Assembly (NCBI GenBank): GCA_030625905.1
Contig: DAOUQA010000057.1
Span: 1 to 11,613, forward strand
DNA from: Kiritimatiellales bacterium
Lineage (GTDB): Bacteria > Verrucomicrobiota > Kiritimatiellia > Kiritimatiellales > Pontiellaceae
Direction: 5' to 3'
Length of the DNA stretch: 11,613 nucleotides
Shown: positions 1-6,972 of the stretch, piece after piece
Numbering within the stretch: position 1 is the stretch's first letter
Layout: every line of letters begins with the position of its first letter
Made by a program: the position numbers and the translations under genes
The notes under the pieces: generated by a model
Seen by the model: the letters and a program-made list of their open reading frames with translations, nothing else
Database searches by the model: none
Told to the model about the DNA's origin: nothing

Positions 1-579
1 AAGCCCATTGTGCTTGGCATCAAACGGGCAGGCCGCATTGGAATCAAGCGCCATCAACGAAGAAAATCCGGAGTAGAGAAATTCGGTGACGCCATCGCAC
101 GAAACCACCACCGCGCAATCGTATTCGCCATTGCGGATGGCCGAAGCCGCCAGTCCGATTGCAACCGTCGACGAAGCGCAGGCCGAAGAAACCACCGTCC
201 CCTCGTCCGCCACGCCGCACAGCGCTTGCGCCGACCAAAGCAGCTCCGTCATGCAGCAGGCATGCGGCTCGCCAGGTCCATGCAGCACCGACTCCTCCAC
301 GCAATCCATCTCCCCATTCAATGTGGCGAGCATCAACATGGCATCCGCCGGGATGGAATGGTTTTCGAGCACCTTTTCCAACATTTGGAAAACCAGCGAC
401 TTGCCCTCGTGATACGAGAGTCCCGGAATAATTCCCGCCCACTTGCTATTAAAAGCCGCTGTATCAAAACGATCCGTTTCCGCCAAAGCACTTCCACCAA
501 GCAACCCCTGCCAACACAACTCTGTTCCGAGACCATAGGGCGTGATCAGTTCAGCATCCGTAATCAAAACCTTGTTCAT
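1..579 (-). CDS. Beta-ketoacyl-ACP synthase, N-terminal part (cut by window edge)
   Basis: A thiolase-fold condensing enzyme that would extend an ACP-bound chain by decarboxylative Claisen condensation in the cytoplasm. The reading frame is open from the ATG at 579 to base 1 (193 codons; the family is about 380-420 residues). The nucleophile motif SSACASSTVAIG places the active-site Cys at about residue 134. It is followed by the typical AALxxxxxCPFD-like stretch (ALDSNAACPFD, about 179-189). The two catalytic His residues would lie beyond the edge. The start overlaps the thioesterase stop as ATGA and has a strong GGAGGAG ribosome site. Because the Cys is kept, this is a true ketosynthase rather than a chain-length factor. 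By context it resembles the APE ketosynthases (ApeO/ApeR type); which one cannot be told from half a protein. Confidence 0.9.
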   Translation of the reverse strand, partial: MNKVLITDAELITPYGLGTELCWQGLLGGSALAETDRFDTAAFNSKWAGIIPGLSYHEGKSLVFQMLEKVLENHSIPADAMLMLATLNGEMDCVEESVLHGPGEPHACCMTELLWSAQALCGVADEGTVVSSACASSTVAIGLAASAIRNGEYDCAVVVSCDGVTEFLYSGFSSLMALDSNAACPFDAKHNGL

Positions 580-1055
580 TCGGCTCCTCCCAATTCCCCA
601 CCACGCCAGCGTTTCTGCTGTTTTTCGAGTAGGGGCGGCAGGGTGAAGCACGGCTCCCCGGTTTTGGCCGAGCTAAAGAGCTGGGTCGTGTATCCGGTCG
701 CGGCCAGCGTGCCGTCCTCCTTGGTGATCGTATACTCGATATTGATCCGTGCGGCATCGGTCCAAAGCATCGTGGCCGTCACCGTAAAAAGCTCGTCGAG
801 CAGCAACGAACTGAAATAGTCGACGTGCAGCTGAACGATGGGCGCATAAACCCCAGCGGTAAAAAAGTCCTCGTAACCCAGGCCGCTCATGCGGCGCAGC
901 TCGGTGGAAGCCTCCTCGAACAAAGTGGCATAATGCCCGTGCCACATCACCGCCATGGCATCCACCTCGCCAAAGCGCGCGCGGCGCTGAAATGAATAGA
1001 CCAGCGGTTTAGGAACTCCCGCCTCGCGCTTGAAATATTTTTTCTTTCTACGCAT
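576..1055 (-). CDS. 4HBT-family acyl-CoA/acyl-ACP thioesterase (YbgC/FadM-like)
   Basis: A 159-residue single hot-dog domain. The motif RFGEVDAMAVMWHGHY matches the YbgC/4-hydroxybenzoyl-CoA thioesterase signature, with the catalytic Asp at residue 32 and the conserved His at 39 from this start. The N-terminus is very basic (MRRKKKYFKR). A TTG six bases upstream is possible, but the ATG at 1055 has a GAGG ribosome site seven bases away, while the TTG would lie on top of it. The gene overlaps the dehydratase upstream by 8 bases and the ketosynthase downstream by 4 bases. APE clusters carry a thioesterase of this kind (ApeK). The likely role is release or editing of ACP- or CoA-bound acyl chains; the substrate is inferred from context only. 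Confidence 0.85.
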   Translation of the reverse strand: MRRKKKYFKREAGVPKPLVYSFQRRARFGEVDAMAVMWHGHYATLFEEASTELRRMSGLGYEDFFTAGVYAPIVQLHVDYFSSLLLDELFTVTATMLWTDAARINIEYTITKEDGTLAATGYTTQLFSSAKTGEPCFTLPPLLEKQQKRWRGGELGGAE

Positions 1056-1395
1056 CTTCAACCCTCAGCTTAAACTCCGCCACGCGCTCCTCGCCAGAGG
1101 TGATGCTGGCCCGCAACAGGCCATCGGCCAACGTGCTGCGCACCTGCAAAAGCTGATCCGGCATCACCATCGCAACAAACTTGGCATTGACGATTTCGGC
1201 CAGCACCTGCGGCGTTCCGCGCATCCGCCCGGCCAGCGCCACCGCCGCGCTGATCTGGCAAACACCCGGCAGCACCGGTTGCTCCGGGAAGTGCCCCTGA
1301 AAGCCCGAGAAGCTCGCCGGAAACGAAACCTCAGCCGTAGCAACATCGCTCTCGACTGCAAAATTTTTCAATAATCCATCAATCTCTTTTTTCAT
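1048..1395 (-). CDS. Stand-alone hot-dog 3-hydroxyacyl-ACP dehydratase (ApeI-like)
   Basis: A 115-residue hot-dog protein with the FabA/FabZ/ApeI signature GHFPEQPVLPGVCQI (about 34-48), including the catalytic-type His35. It would remove water from 3-hydroxyacyl-ACP to give the trans-2-enoyl product, the step that creates conjugated double bonds. At the position where FabZ has its catalytic Glu (ApeI-type proteins, from memory, have an acidic residue), the sequence reads Ser49, so the second catalytic residue appears to be missing. The ATG at 1395 has an AAGGA ribosome site. The stop overlaps the next gene. This is the first gene after the 162-base spacer, so transcription from a separate promoter is possible. 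Family assignment is firm; activity as a homodimer is doubtful. Confidence 0.85.
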   Translation of the reverse strand: MKKEIDGLLKNFAVESDVATAEVSFPASFSGFQGHFPEQPVLPGVCQISAAVALAGRMRGTPQVLAEIVNAKFVAMVMPDQLLQVRSTLADGLLRASITSGEERVAEFKLRVEDA

Positions 1396-1557
1396 TCGAT
1401 TCCTTTTTCACCGTTTTACCTCAGAACCCAATATGAGAAACGTGTTCTTGAACAGGTTGTGGAGCACAATCGGAAGAGTACCAAAAAAAAACCGCAGGGG
1501 TTCGGAATTCTGAAAATCGGAAGATTAGGAGGAAATATCGGAAGATTATCGGAAGAT
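1396..1557. other. Spacer below the DUF4062 gene: dyads, A9/T9 run and short direct repeats
   Basis: This is the only long gap inside the operon. It holds two adjacent dyads, TGTTC-TT-GAACA (1443-1454) and TTGTG-GAG-CACAA (1457-1469). A run of nine A on the plus strand (T9 on the transcribed strand) lies at 1483-1491, preceded in transcription by only a weak CCG/CGG stem, so an intrinsic terminator is doubtful. Repeated ATCGGAAGATT units follow at 1516-1559. No convincing promoter or gene is seen. The gap may mark one edge of an insertion carrying the DUF4062 gene. Confidence 0.55.
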
Positions 1558-1559
1558 TC
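1516..1559. repeat. Three direct copies of ATCGGAAGATT(A/C), with a fourth related copy at 1469
   Basis: Copies start at 1516, 1537 and 1548, with starts 21 and 11 bases apart. The third copy runs up to the stop region of the DUF4062 gene. A fourth unit, ATCGGAAGAGTA, lies at 1469-1480. The uneven spacing and very short units argue against a CRISPR array. They look like a short intergenic minisatellite or the remains of one. Confidence 0.6.
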
Positions 1560-3081
1560 ATTCGCGACCCTCCGTTTCAGCCAGCACATACCTGCTAGCA
1601 CGACCCTTTCCTTGACGAACCAAAACTTTCAGGCCAGCCAATCCGATCAAATCACGATTTGCAGTATCGTAGGAAACTCTTGCTTTTTTAACGAGCCATC
1701 CACTGGAAACCGATCCGGATTCCAAGACCTCCTGCAACGCAGCCTTTTGCCGACCATTCAACTGTTCTTCAACGGCAGGAGGAATGCCTGCCGAAGCTCC
1801 CGAAGGAATCCTTAAACGAGCCAGATCATCGCCCGGCCCTTTTAGGATGACCCGGAAGTAGCCCTCTGTCAGATCATAGACCGGAGCATCCAACCCATGG
1901 TTCAGCATCGCTGCTTTCATCCGGCTAATGCCGCTACCCCGCTGATCCATCAAGCGCAAGTGGTTTAAATATTGCCCGAGAATCGGATTCCGGGAACAGG
2001 GCTGACAATTACCCCGCCTGATCTTCGCCACAGTCAGGGGTTTCATCGGCTCACCCGGACTCAATATTTCAAGCCGGTCAGTAAAGAGTTTGACCAAAAT
2101 CTGACGTGCACGGTCTTCATAGTTTCGGTGGGCGATGGCGTTCACCACAGCCTCTCGCACGGCCTCCTCCGGATATTCATCCAGAGCAATTCGGGTCAGC
2201 CCGGCCACTCGCATAGGGTGCCTCGTGTTTTTTTGCACAAACTCCCAAACCGCCCGCACCATCGCCGGAGCCGGAGCGGACAGCGTATCTTGATCTGACG
2301 GAGTGCTGTCGGTCACGGTTCCTCGGAAAGCATCCACGAAAATTCGGCACTGCGGAAAGCGAAGAGACGGGTTCTTGCCAAGAAATATCAGGCCGGATGC
2401 CTGGATCCGAAAATCTCCTTCTTCCAGTCGAACCAGCCCTTTTTGCCGCAAAATATTCAGCAGATCCCGCCCCGAAACCGATGATTCCGTACCACCCAAA
2501 GCCCGCACCCACTCGGATGAGGTCTCTTCATCCAGCTCGTTCGCTGAAAGTTCCAAGGCCTGTTGTTCAAACATCGAGGCCGGTTCCAATACGGCAGCGC
2601 CGCCAGCCTCAGCCACCAAATCAATATCAAAGGATTCCCTTAAAACACAGGACAAGGCACTCTGGATTTCCGGTTGAAGATCTATCCGGTCGTGGAATCG
2701 ACGATACGTATTCCCATCCGACTTGATCTCGGCAAAGAACTCCTTCGTTTTCCCCTCACGCTTACCATCCTTCATCCCCTTGACGAAGACCAGCATCGGA
2801 AGATCGTGGTCTCTGGCGAAACGGTATTCCTCATGTGTTGCTGAAAACTCCGGGGGATTCCCGTATTCGCAATCCAGAATCAATAAATAGATTTGGCAGC
2901 TCTTCAGACATTCCAAATAGGGTTTGCTGATCCGCTTTCCCGACAACGCCTCTTTCTCGAACAAGACCACATCGCACAATTCTGACAGCTGGGGATCCGC
3001 CGATACCCACCCCGCCACGGCCACCCGCTCAATCTCCAGCTCCTTCTGAACCGAACTGATAAATGCTCTAAGCTTTTTCAT
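1558..3081 (-). CDS. DUF4062 + GHKL-type ATPase + winged-helix protein (passenger gene)
   Basis: 507 residues in three parts. Residues 1 to about 150 match DUF4062, starting with the typical RAFISSVQKELEIER and containing EEYRFAR near 84-90. Residues about 200-415 resemble the RecG C-terminal-like/HATPase_c_4 module found in AlbA/Schlafen-type regulators, with EAVVNAIAHRNY (310-321, likely N-box), RLEILSPG (336-343) and RGSGISRM (381-388). Residues about 440-500 look like a winged helix (RQKAALQEVLES...DTANRDLIGLA). The usual AlbA_2 domain is not seen, so DUF4062 seems to take its place. It starts 12 bases after the lipoprotein stop with an AAGG ribosome site and so could be co-transcribed. 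No link to lipid synthesis is known. Such proteins are often accessory, regulatory or linked to phage defence. Its function here is unknown. Confidence 0.8.
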   Translation of the reverse strand: MKKLRAFISSVQKELEIERVAVAGWVSADPQLSELCDVVLFEKEALSGKRISKPYLECLKSCQIYLLILDCEYGNPPEFSATHEEYRFARDHDLPMLVFVKGMKDGKREGKTKEFFAEIKSDGNTYRRFHDRIDLQPEIQSALSCVLRESFDIDLVAEAGGAAVLEPASMFEQQALELSANELDEETSSEWVRALGGTESSVSGRDLLNILRQKGLVRLEEGDFRIQASGLIFLGKNPSLRFPQCRIFVDAFRGTVTDSTPSDQDTLSAPAPAMVRAVWEFVQKNTRHPMRVAGLTRIALDEYPEEAVREAVVNAIAHRNYEDRARQILVKLFTDRLEILSPGEPMKPLTVAKIRRGNCQPCSRNPILGQYLNHLRLMDQRGSGISRMKAAMLNHGLDAPVYDLTEGYFRVILKGPGDDLARLRIPSGASAGIPPAVEEQLNGRQKAALQEVLESGSVSSGWLVKKARVSYDTANRDLIGLAGLKVLVRQGKGRASRYVLAETEGRE

Positions 3082-3093
3082 CTCAACCTTATC

Positions 3094-3864
3094 TCAATCC
3101 ACTCTTTCGCCAGCTTGGCCATAGACCTCTTTCACCCGCAGGATCATCCGGTAGTGGAACTGCTTATTGTGCAGGATGATTCCCATCGGATACAGCTTTC
3201 CATTGACCTCTTCATATTCAAAATAGCGCACCGCGCAACGGGTTTTCCAGCCCTTGGAAAAGCGTTTCTCGGTCAAAAGCCTTCGCTGTCCGGAAAAGGT
3301 GTGTTCCACCGTTTCGTCCGCACGCTTTTCGCTGAAAATCATTCGGTGCTTCTTGTGCTTTACATCGGCCTCGGCGGACGGTGTCCAACCGAGATAGATG
3401 CGGCGCAGATCCCGTCCGACCGCCTCGGCAAAATGCTTCCGATGTTTTTCCATCGGCGGCGGAACAAAGAGCGCCTCCACCTCGTCGCCCACGCCCCGCA
3501 CGCTAAAGACCGTGATTCCGGTCGGGGTCATGCAGGTTAGTGCATAGGAAGGGACTGCTGGATCAATTACCAGCGCCCCGAGGCCGGCAATCTCCTTGCC
3601 GAAGAATTTAAACACGACGCTTTCGAGTAACTCGAATTGTTGCCCCACCACCGCATCAAAATTCTCCACCACGGCGGTGGGTTCCAATCCTTGGAAATCC
3701 GCCTTGGGTTCCACCTCGAACGGCACCGTGGCGCAGCCCGTGAAAAGGAGAAAGAGGAGGAAGAAAATAAGGTTCGTAGTTCCGCCTTTAGGCGGGTTCC
3801 CTCGCAGAGTCAACCCCTCAAAATTCCGCCTAAAGGCGGGACTACATACCCATTCCCTCCTCAT
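3094..3864 (-). CDS. DUF3261-like outer-membrane lipoprotein (ApeN-like)
   Basis: About 256 residues. A hydrophobic stretch NLIFFLLFLLFTGC (31-44) ends in a lipobox (LFTGC, Cys44), so the mature protein is a lipoprotein of about 213 residues. The C-terminal part (KLYPMGIILHNKQFHYRMILRV) fits the DUF3261 pattern, although the match is moderate. Genes of this type follow the MMPL exporter in APE clusters (apeM-apeN) and are thought to act at the outer membrane. The ATG at 3864 overlaps the exporter stop as ATGA and has a GGAGGAGG ribosome site. This start gives an unusually long 30-residue n-region, almost all encoded by a palindromic repeat pair (3776-3845). A TTG inside the repeat (residue 18) could be a shorter start but has poor ribosome-site spacing. 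Confidence 0.75.
   Translation of the reverse strand: MRREWVCSPAFRRNFEGLTLRGNPPKGGTTNLIFFLLFLLFTGCATVPFEVEPKADFQGLEPTAVVENFDAVVGQQFELLESVVFKFFGKEIAGLGALVIDPAVPSYALTCMTPTGITVFSVRGVGDEVEALFVPPPMEKHRKHFAEAVGRDLRRIYLGWTPSAEADVKHKKHRMIFSEKRADETVEHTFSGQRRLLTEKRFSKGWKTRCAVRYFEYEEVNGKLYPMGIILHNKQFHYRMILRVKEVYGQAGERVD
3776..3845. repeat. Inverted pair of REP-like palindromes (CCGCC-TTTA-GGCGG)
   Basis: The arm GTAGTTCCGCCTTTAGGCGG at 3776-3795 is repeated in inverse orientation at 3826-3845 with one mismatch (T/C). About 30 bases separate the arms, and each core is itself a CCGCC/GGCGG hairpin. The arrangement resembles REP doublets (BIME-like). The element lies inside the 5' coding end of the lipoprotein gene and is read through in frame. 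No other copy is seen in the window. Confidence 0.85.
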
Positions 3865-6242
3865 GCTTTTTCCTCCTCCAAAAAGAGGCTGCACAGCGCG
3901 GGGACGACCCACATCGAGGTGGCATAGCCCGCGGAGATTCCACCGACCAAGGTGAGCCCTACCGAGAAAAGCGCGGGATGCAGGGTGAAGAGCAAGGCCC
4001 CCGCCCCAATGAGCGTGGTTCCGGCGGAAAGCGTGATGGCTGTACGTGTGCCGAGGTTGAGCGATTGGGTGTATGAATGAACGTAGAAAATTCCATAGTC
4101 GACACAGAGACCAATCACAATGATTCCGGAAACCAGATTCATCACGTTTAGCTGAGAGCCGACGAGTTCAACCAGCACCGCAATGCTTGCGACCCCGGCC
4201 AAAGCAGGCGTGAGGACAATCAACGTCTTGCGCAGGTTTTTCAGCAACAGCCCGCTCACCAGCAAAACCAGACCCAGCGCCACCAGAGAAATACGGGTGA
4301 ACTCCCGCGTATAGTCCTGCGCGAGATCCGTCGAAATCGCGCTCCGGGAAATTAGCAGCATCCCGGAACTTTCATCCTTCAGCGGGGCAATAGCCTCGAT
4401 AAACTCCGGCTCGTCCGGGAAAAAAGTCAACACCTGGGTTTCCCCGTCGGCCTGCTGGACAAAGCGGCTTTTGAGCTGCGAAAAGATGACGTTGTTTTCC
4501 GGCTCACCCTCCTGCACCACCGACGTAGCAAGGGTCTCGAAAAACGGATCGAAGGCATCGGGCGCAAAGCCGAAGGGTTCGCCCTCTTCCTGGAACAATT
4601 TCTTTAGTTCAGCCCTTTGCTCGATGCTCCAGAACGTATTCCACCCTGCGGCATTGGCCTTGCGGTTGGCGTAGGATTTCCAGATCGGGCTCAGGCTGGC
4701 CACCTCTGACGATCCAAGTTTTTCAACTAGAACATCGTAAACGCGATCATTTAACCCCAACGCAGCTTCATAGTCCGTATGGGAAACGACGGCCACCGCC
4801 TGCCCCGCCCCGCCGGAGCCCCAGGTTTCCTGAAACTTGTTTTCTGTTTCGAGCACGGCCCGCTCGGTGCCATCGAGCCGCATAATATCGGAATCAAACT
4901 GCACCTTGCGGGCAACCGGAAATGCAGCAACCAGCAGGGCCACAAAAATGCCAAGCACAACCCACGCGCGCAATGCCGGCATTTTCCCAAGCTTTGGAAG
5001 TTCGCCTTTAATTCCTTTGGGCACGAGATAGAGAGGGAGGATGAAAAGCGCGCCCGCCACGGAGAGCATCACGCTGATCAATGCAAAACTGGCGAGCTGG
5101 TGGTAGCCGGGGATCGAGCTAAAAAAGAAGGCGGCAAAAACCCCGGCGGTCGTCAACGCCCCAATTACGATGGGGCGAGCCACCGACCGAACGGCCTCCA
5201 GCGCGGAACCGCTGCGGCGCACGGCGACATAGACATGAATACCATAGTCAACCGCTATCCCGGCAATCACCGAGCCGAATCCGAGCATCATGGGAGAGAG
5301 CGTTCCCAGCAGGAGCGCTGTAATATTCACCGCCACCAGCAAGGCCGAAAAAGGGATGAAGAAAATCAGGTTGGCGCGCCAGTCTCGGAAGAAAAAAAGG
5401 AAGAGCAGAATGAAAGCAACGCTGGCGATGGTGACAGTAAGGGAGATGTCGTGCTTAATGATTTTTTCATTACTGATGGTGTGCAAATGCCCGCAGATTA
5501 GATCGACATGAATCGAGGGCGGAAGCGTTGCAATGCGCTGGCGGATATAGTCGACGAGTTCGTGCGACCCACTGGCATCGGTGAAGGGAATGGAGGTTTC
5601 GAGAATGAGCAGAACCTGCTTGCCGTCAGCACTGACCAGATGATTGTTTTCCATGCGCATGTCGTAACCGAACGAAGCCGATAGCGCGCGGATTTTTTCG
5701 ATCAGCACCATCTGGATATCGAGCGGATCGCGGCGGATCATTTCGCCCATGAAAGAGCCTTCCGGCTTAAGCAATTGGACATATTTCTTACGCAGGCTAT
5801 GCGCGATCCCCTCGCGAGTCATTTGCTGTTCGAGTTGCTCCAACTCTGCCTCGCCCAGCAGTTCCGGCGCACGAACGAGGAACGCACCGATGTCGCGAAT
5901 CATCTGCTGGTCATCGAAGGTGCTGAGCACCTGCTGGATCATCGGAGTATCAATGGAGCCGGCAAACTGATCGATCTCGGCAAAAAAGGCCGCGCGATCG
6001 AGCGTGTCGTCGTCCTGCGAAAACGAAAGAGCCACCTTGGCGGAAAACTCCATATTCTGGAGAAAGCTGACCGATTTCTGCGTGTCGCTACCCGCAGGCA
6101 GCATGACTTCCATGGAGTGGCGGAAGGGAATAAAAAAGAGTCCGACCGTAGAAAGCAGTAGCACCACCGCCACCGTTGCGGCCACAAGCCAGGGGTGCGA
6201 ATACAATCGGTTAAAAAAAGGATGGAACCGCCCGTCAGGCAT
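3861..6242 (-). CDS. MMPL/RND-family lipid exporter (ApeM-like)
   Basis: 793 residues with the two-fold RND layout. One N-terminal membrane segment (about 15-37) is followed by a large periplasmic loop (about 40-265), a membrane bundle (about 267-410), a segment near 425-443, a second periplasmic loop (about 445-650) and a final membrane bundle (about 652-785). Each half carries the conserved Asp-Tyr-Gly in a membrane helix: GIAVDYGIHVYVAV (about 329-342) and GLCVDYGIFYVHSY (about 711-724). These Asp residues are expected to couple to proton flow. The likely role is moving the polyene lipid out of the inner membrane. The ATG at 6242 overlaps the LolA-like stop by 8 bases and has a GGGAGG ribosome site. 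The frame stays open upstream to 6353, but those 37 residues are low-complexity and lie over the LolA-like gene. It sits in the apeL-M-N order. Confidence 0.9.
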   Translation of the reverse strand: MPDGRFHPFFNRLYSHPWLVAATVAVVLLLSTVGLFFIPFRHSMEVMLPAGSDTQKSVSFLQNMEFSAKVALSFSQDDDTLDRAAFFAEIDQFAGSIDTPMIQQVLSTFDDQQMIRDIGAFLVRAPELLGEAELEQLEQQMTREGIAHSLRKKYVQLLKPEGSFMGEMIRRDPLDIQMVLIEKIRALSASFGYDMRMENNHLVSADGKQVLLILETSIPFTDASGSHELVDYIRQRIATLPPSIHVDLICGHLHTISNEKIIKHDISLTVTIASVAFILLFLFFFRDWRANLIFFIPFSALLVAVNITALLLGTLSPMMLGFGSVIAGIAVDYGIHVYVAVRRSGSALEAVRSVARPIVIGALTTAGVFAAFFFSSIPGYHQLASFALISVMLSVAGALFILPLYLVPKGIKGELPKLGKMPALRAWVVLGIFVALLVAAFPVARKVQFDSDIMRLDGTERAVLETENKFQETWGSGGAGQAVAVVSHTDYEAALGLNDRVYDVLVEKLGSSEVASLSPIWKSYANRKANAAGWNTFWSIEQRAELKKLFQEEGEPFGFAPDAFDPFFETLATSVVQEGEPENNVIFSQLKSRFVQQADGETQVLTFFPDEPEFIEAIAPLKDESSGMLLISRSAISTDLAQDYTREFTRISLVALGLVLLVSGLLLKNLRKTLIVLTPALAGVASIAVLVELVGSQLNVMNLVSGIIVIGLCVDYGIFYVHSYTQSLNLGTRTAITLSAGTTLIGAGALLFTLHPALFSVGLTLVGGISAGYATSMWVVPALCSLFLEEEKA

Positions 6243-6972
6243 CCGGAACAACCTCCCATTCCCCGGCAGCGACCGGGGCGTTGAGCACGGTGTCGTAGAA
6301 GGTGATGGTGGTCTTGTCGCCACCAACATCCTCGATGGCGATCCGCTCGACATATCGGCGATCCTCGCGAACGGAGATGGTTACGCGCCGGATCACCTTG
6401 CCAATCATACCGCCCTGCTTCGGAATAAATTCAAGCACCGGAGGTTGCTCGCTTTTAATGGTTAGGTCGTAGTCGTTGAGCAAGGAGGCAAACTCCCCAG
6501 AAAACCATTTTTCAATCTGACCGATCACCTCCTCGAAGATGGGATCGCCATGGGTTTTCATTTTCTGAACCTTGTTGCTGTCCTCGTCCCACTGCATCGC
6601 ATATTTACCGTTGAGCACCAGTACATATCGGATGGGAGTGTCGATGCGCCACGCGAGGCGATCGGGATTTTCCAACACCACCCGCCCTTCCATCACGATG
6701 GTACGGCTGAAAATCTTCAGTTCCTTTTCCTGACGAAATTTGGTCTGGACGGTTTTTATGGTGGAAAATCTTTTTTCCAGACTCTGGAGTAAATCCGTAG
6801 AATCTTCGTCCGCAAAACCCTGTCCGGAACCCAACAAGACGCTAGTCACTAAAAAGGCCAAAGCGATGCGGGGAGGTTTAGCCGCGAAAGAGCGCAAAAA
6901 ACGCAAAGGGTTTCTCCGAGCAAAACTTTGTGGTCTTTGCGCTCTTTTGCGGCCATGAATTATTTGTTTCAT
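6235..6972 (-). CDS. LolA-like periplasmic lipoprotein/lipid carrier (ApeL-like)
   Basis: 245 residues. A hydrophobic signal core IALAFLVTSVLLGSGQGFA (36-54) is followed by a likely cleavage site before D55. The mature part has the LolA-type open beta-barrel pattern (TVQTKFRQEKELKIFSRTI, then EGRVVLENPDRLAWRI and similar strands). In APE clusters the LolA-like gene precedes the MMPL exporter and probably carries product across the periplasm. The ATG at 6972 overlaps the upstream stop as ATGA. As with the lipoprotein, the n-region is unusually long (35 residues); residues 6-31 are encoded by a palindromic repeat. Without it the protein would start MKQII-KPPRIALAF, an ordinary signal peptide. 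The long n-region is very basic, so export is plausible but might be slower. Confidence 0.85.
   Translation of the reverse strand: MKQIIHGRKRAQRPQSFARRNPLRFLRSFAAKPPRIALAFLVTSVLLGSGQGFADEDSTDLLQSLEKRFSTIKTVQTKFRQEKELKIFSRTIVMEGRVVLENPDRLAWRIDTPIRYVLVLNGKYAMQWDEDSNKVQKMKTHGDPIFEEVIGQIEKWFSGEFASLLNDYDLTIKSEQPPVLEFIPKQGGMIGKVIRRVTISVREDRRYVERIAIEDVGGDKTTITFYDTVLNAPVAAGEWEVVPDA
6881..6953. repeat. Imperfect inverted repeat (GCCGCRAAAGAGCGCAAA family)
   Basis: The arm at 6881-6908 and the inverse arm at 6926-6953 match at 24 of 28 positions, with a 17-base loop. The arms share GCCGC-N-AAAGAGCGCAAA and end in CAAAG. The sequence is unrelated to the repeat pair at 3776. It lies in the 5' end of the LolA-like gene and is translated in frame. 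No other copy is seen in this window. Confidence 0.85.

Noticed and set aside
10..819. Plus-strand open frame of 269 codons at the left edge
   Set aside because: It runs antisense across both the ketosynthase and thioesterase genes, has a basic low-information composition and no recognisable domain.
1443..1454. LexA-type SOS box at TGTTCTTGAACA
   Set aside because: Half-sites are in the reverse order and at the wrong spacing for known LexA boxes (GAAC-N4-GTTC or CTG-N10-CAG).
1482..1506. Intrinsic terminator after the DUF4062 gene
   Set aside because: There is a T9 run on the transcribed strand, but the only stem before it is three base pairs, too weak to call.
1408..1530. Possible remnant of a gene end on the minus strand (a frame ending at TGA 1410-1408, reading TLPIVLHNLFKNTFLILG)
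   Set aside because: It looks protein-like, but the opposite strand does too, it has no start or family match, and it is too short to judge.
1516..1559. CRISPR-like array
   Set aside because: Units are 11-12 bases with spacers of 0-9 bases, far below CRISPR repeat and spacer sizes, and no cas genes are present.
4779..5501. Plus-strand open frame of 240 codons opposite the exporter gene
   Set aside because: Antisense shadow of the MMPL gene, rich in Arg/Lys/His/Glu with no domain pattern.
6243..6353. Longer N-terminus for the exporter
   Set aside because: The extra 37 residues are Ser/Pro-rich, overlap the LolA-like gene deeply and lack a ribosome site; the ATG at 6242 has GGGAGG and fits the overlap pattern of the operon.
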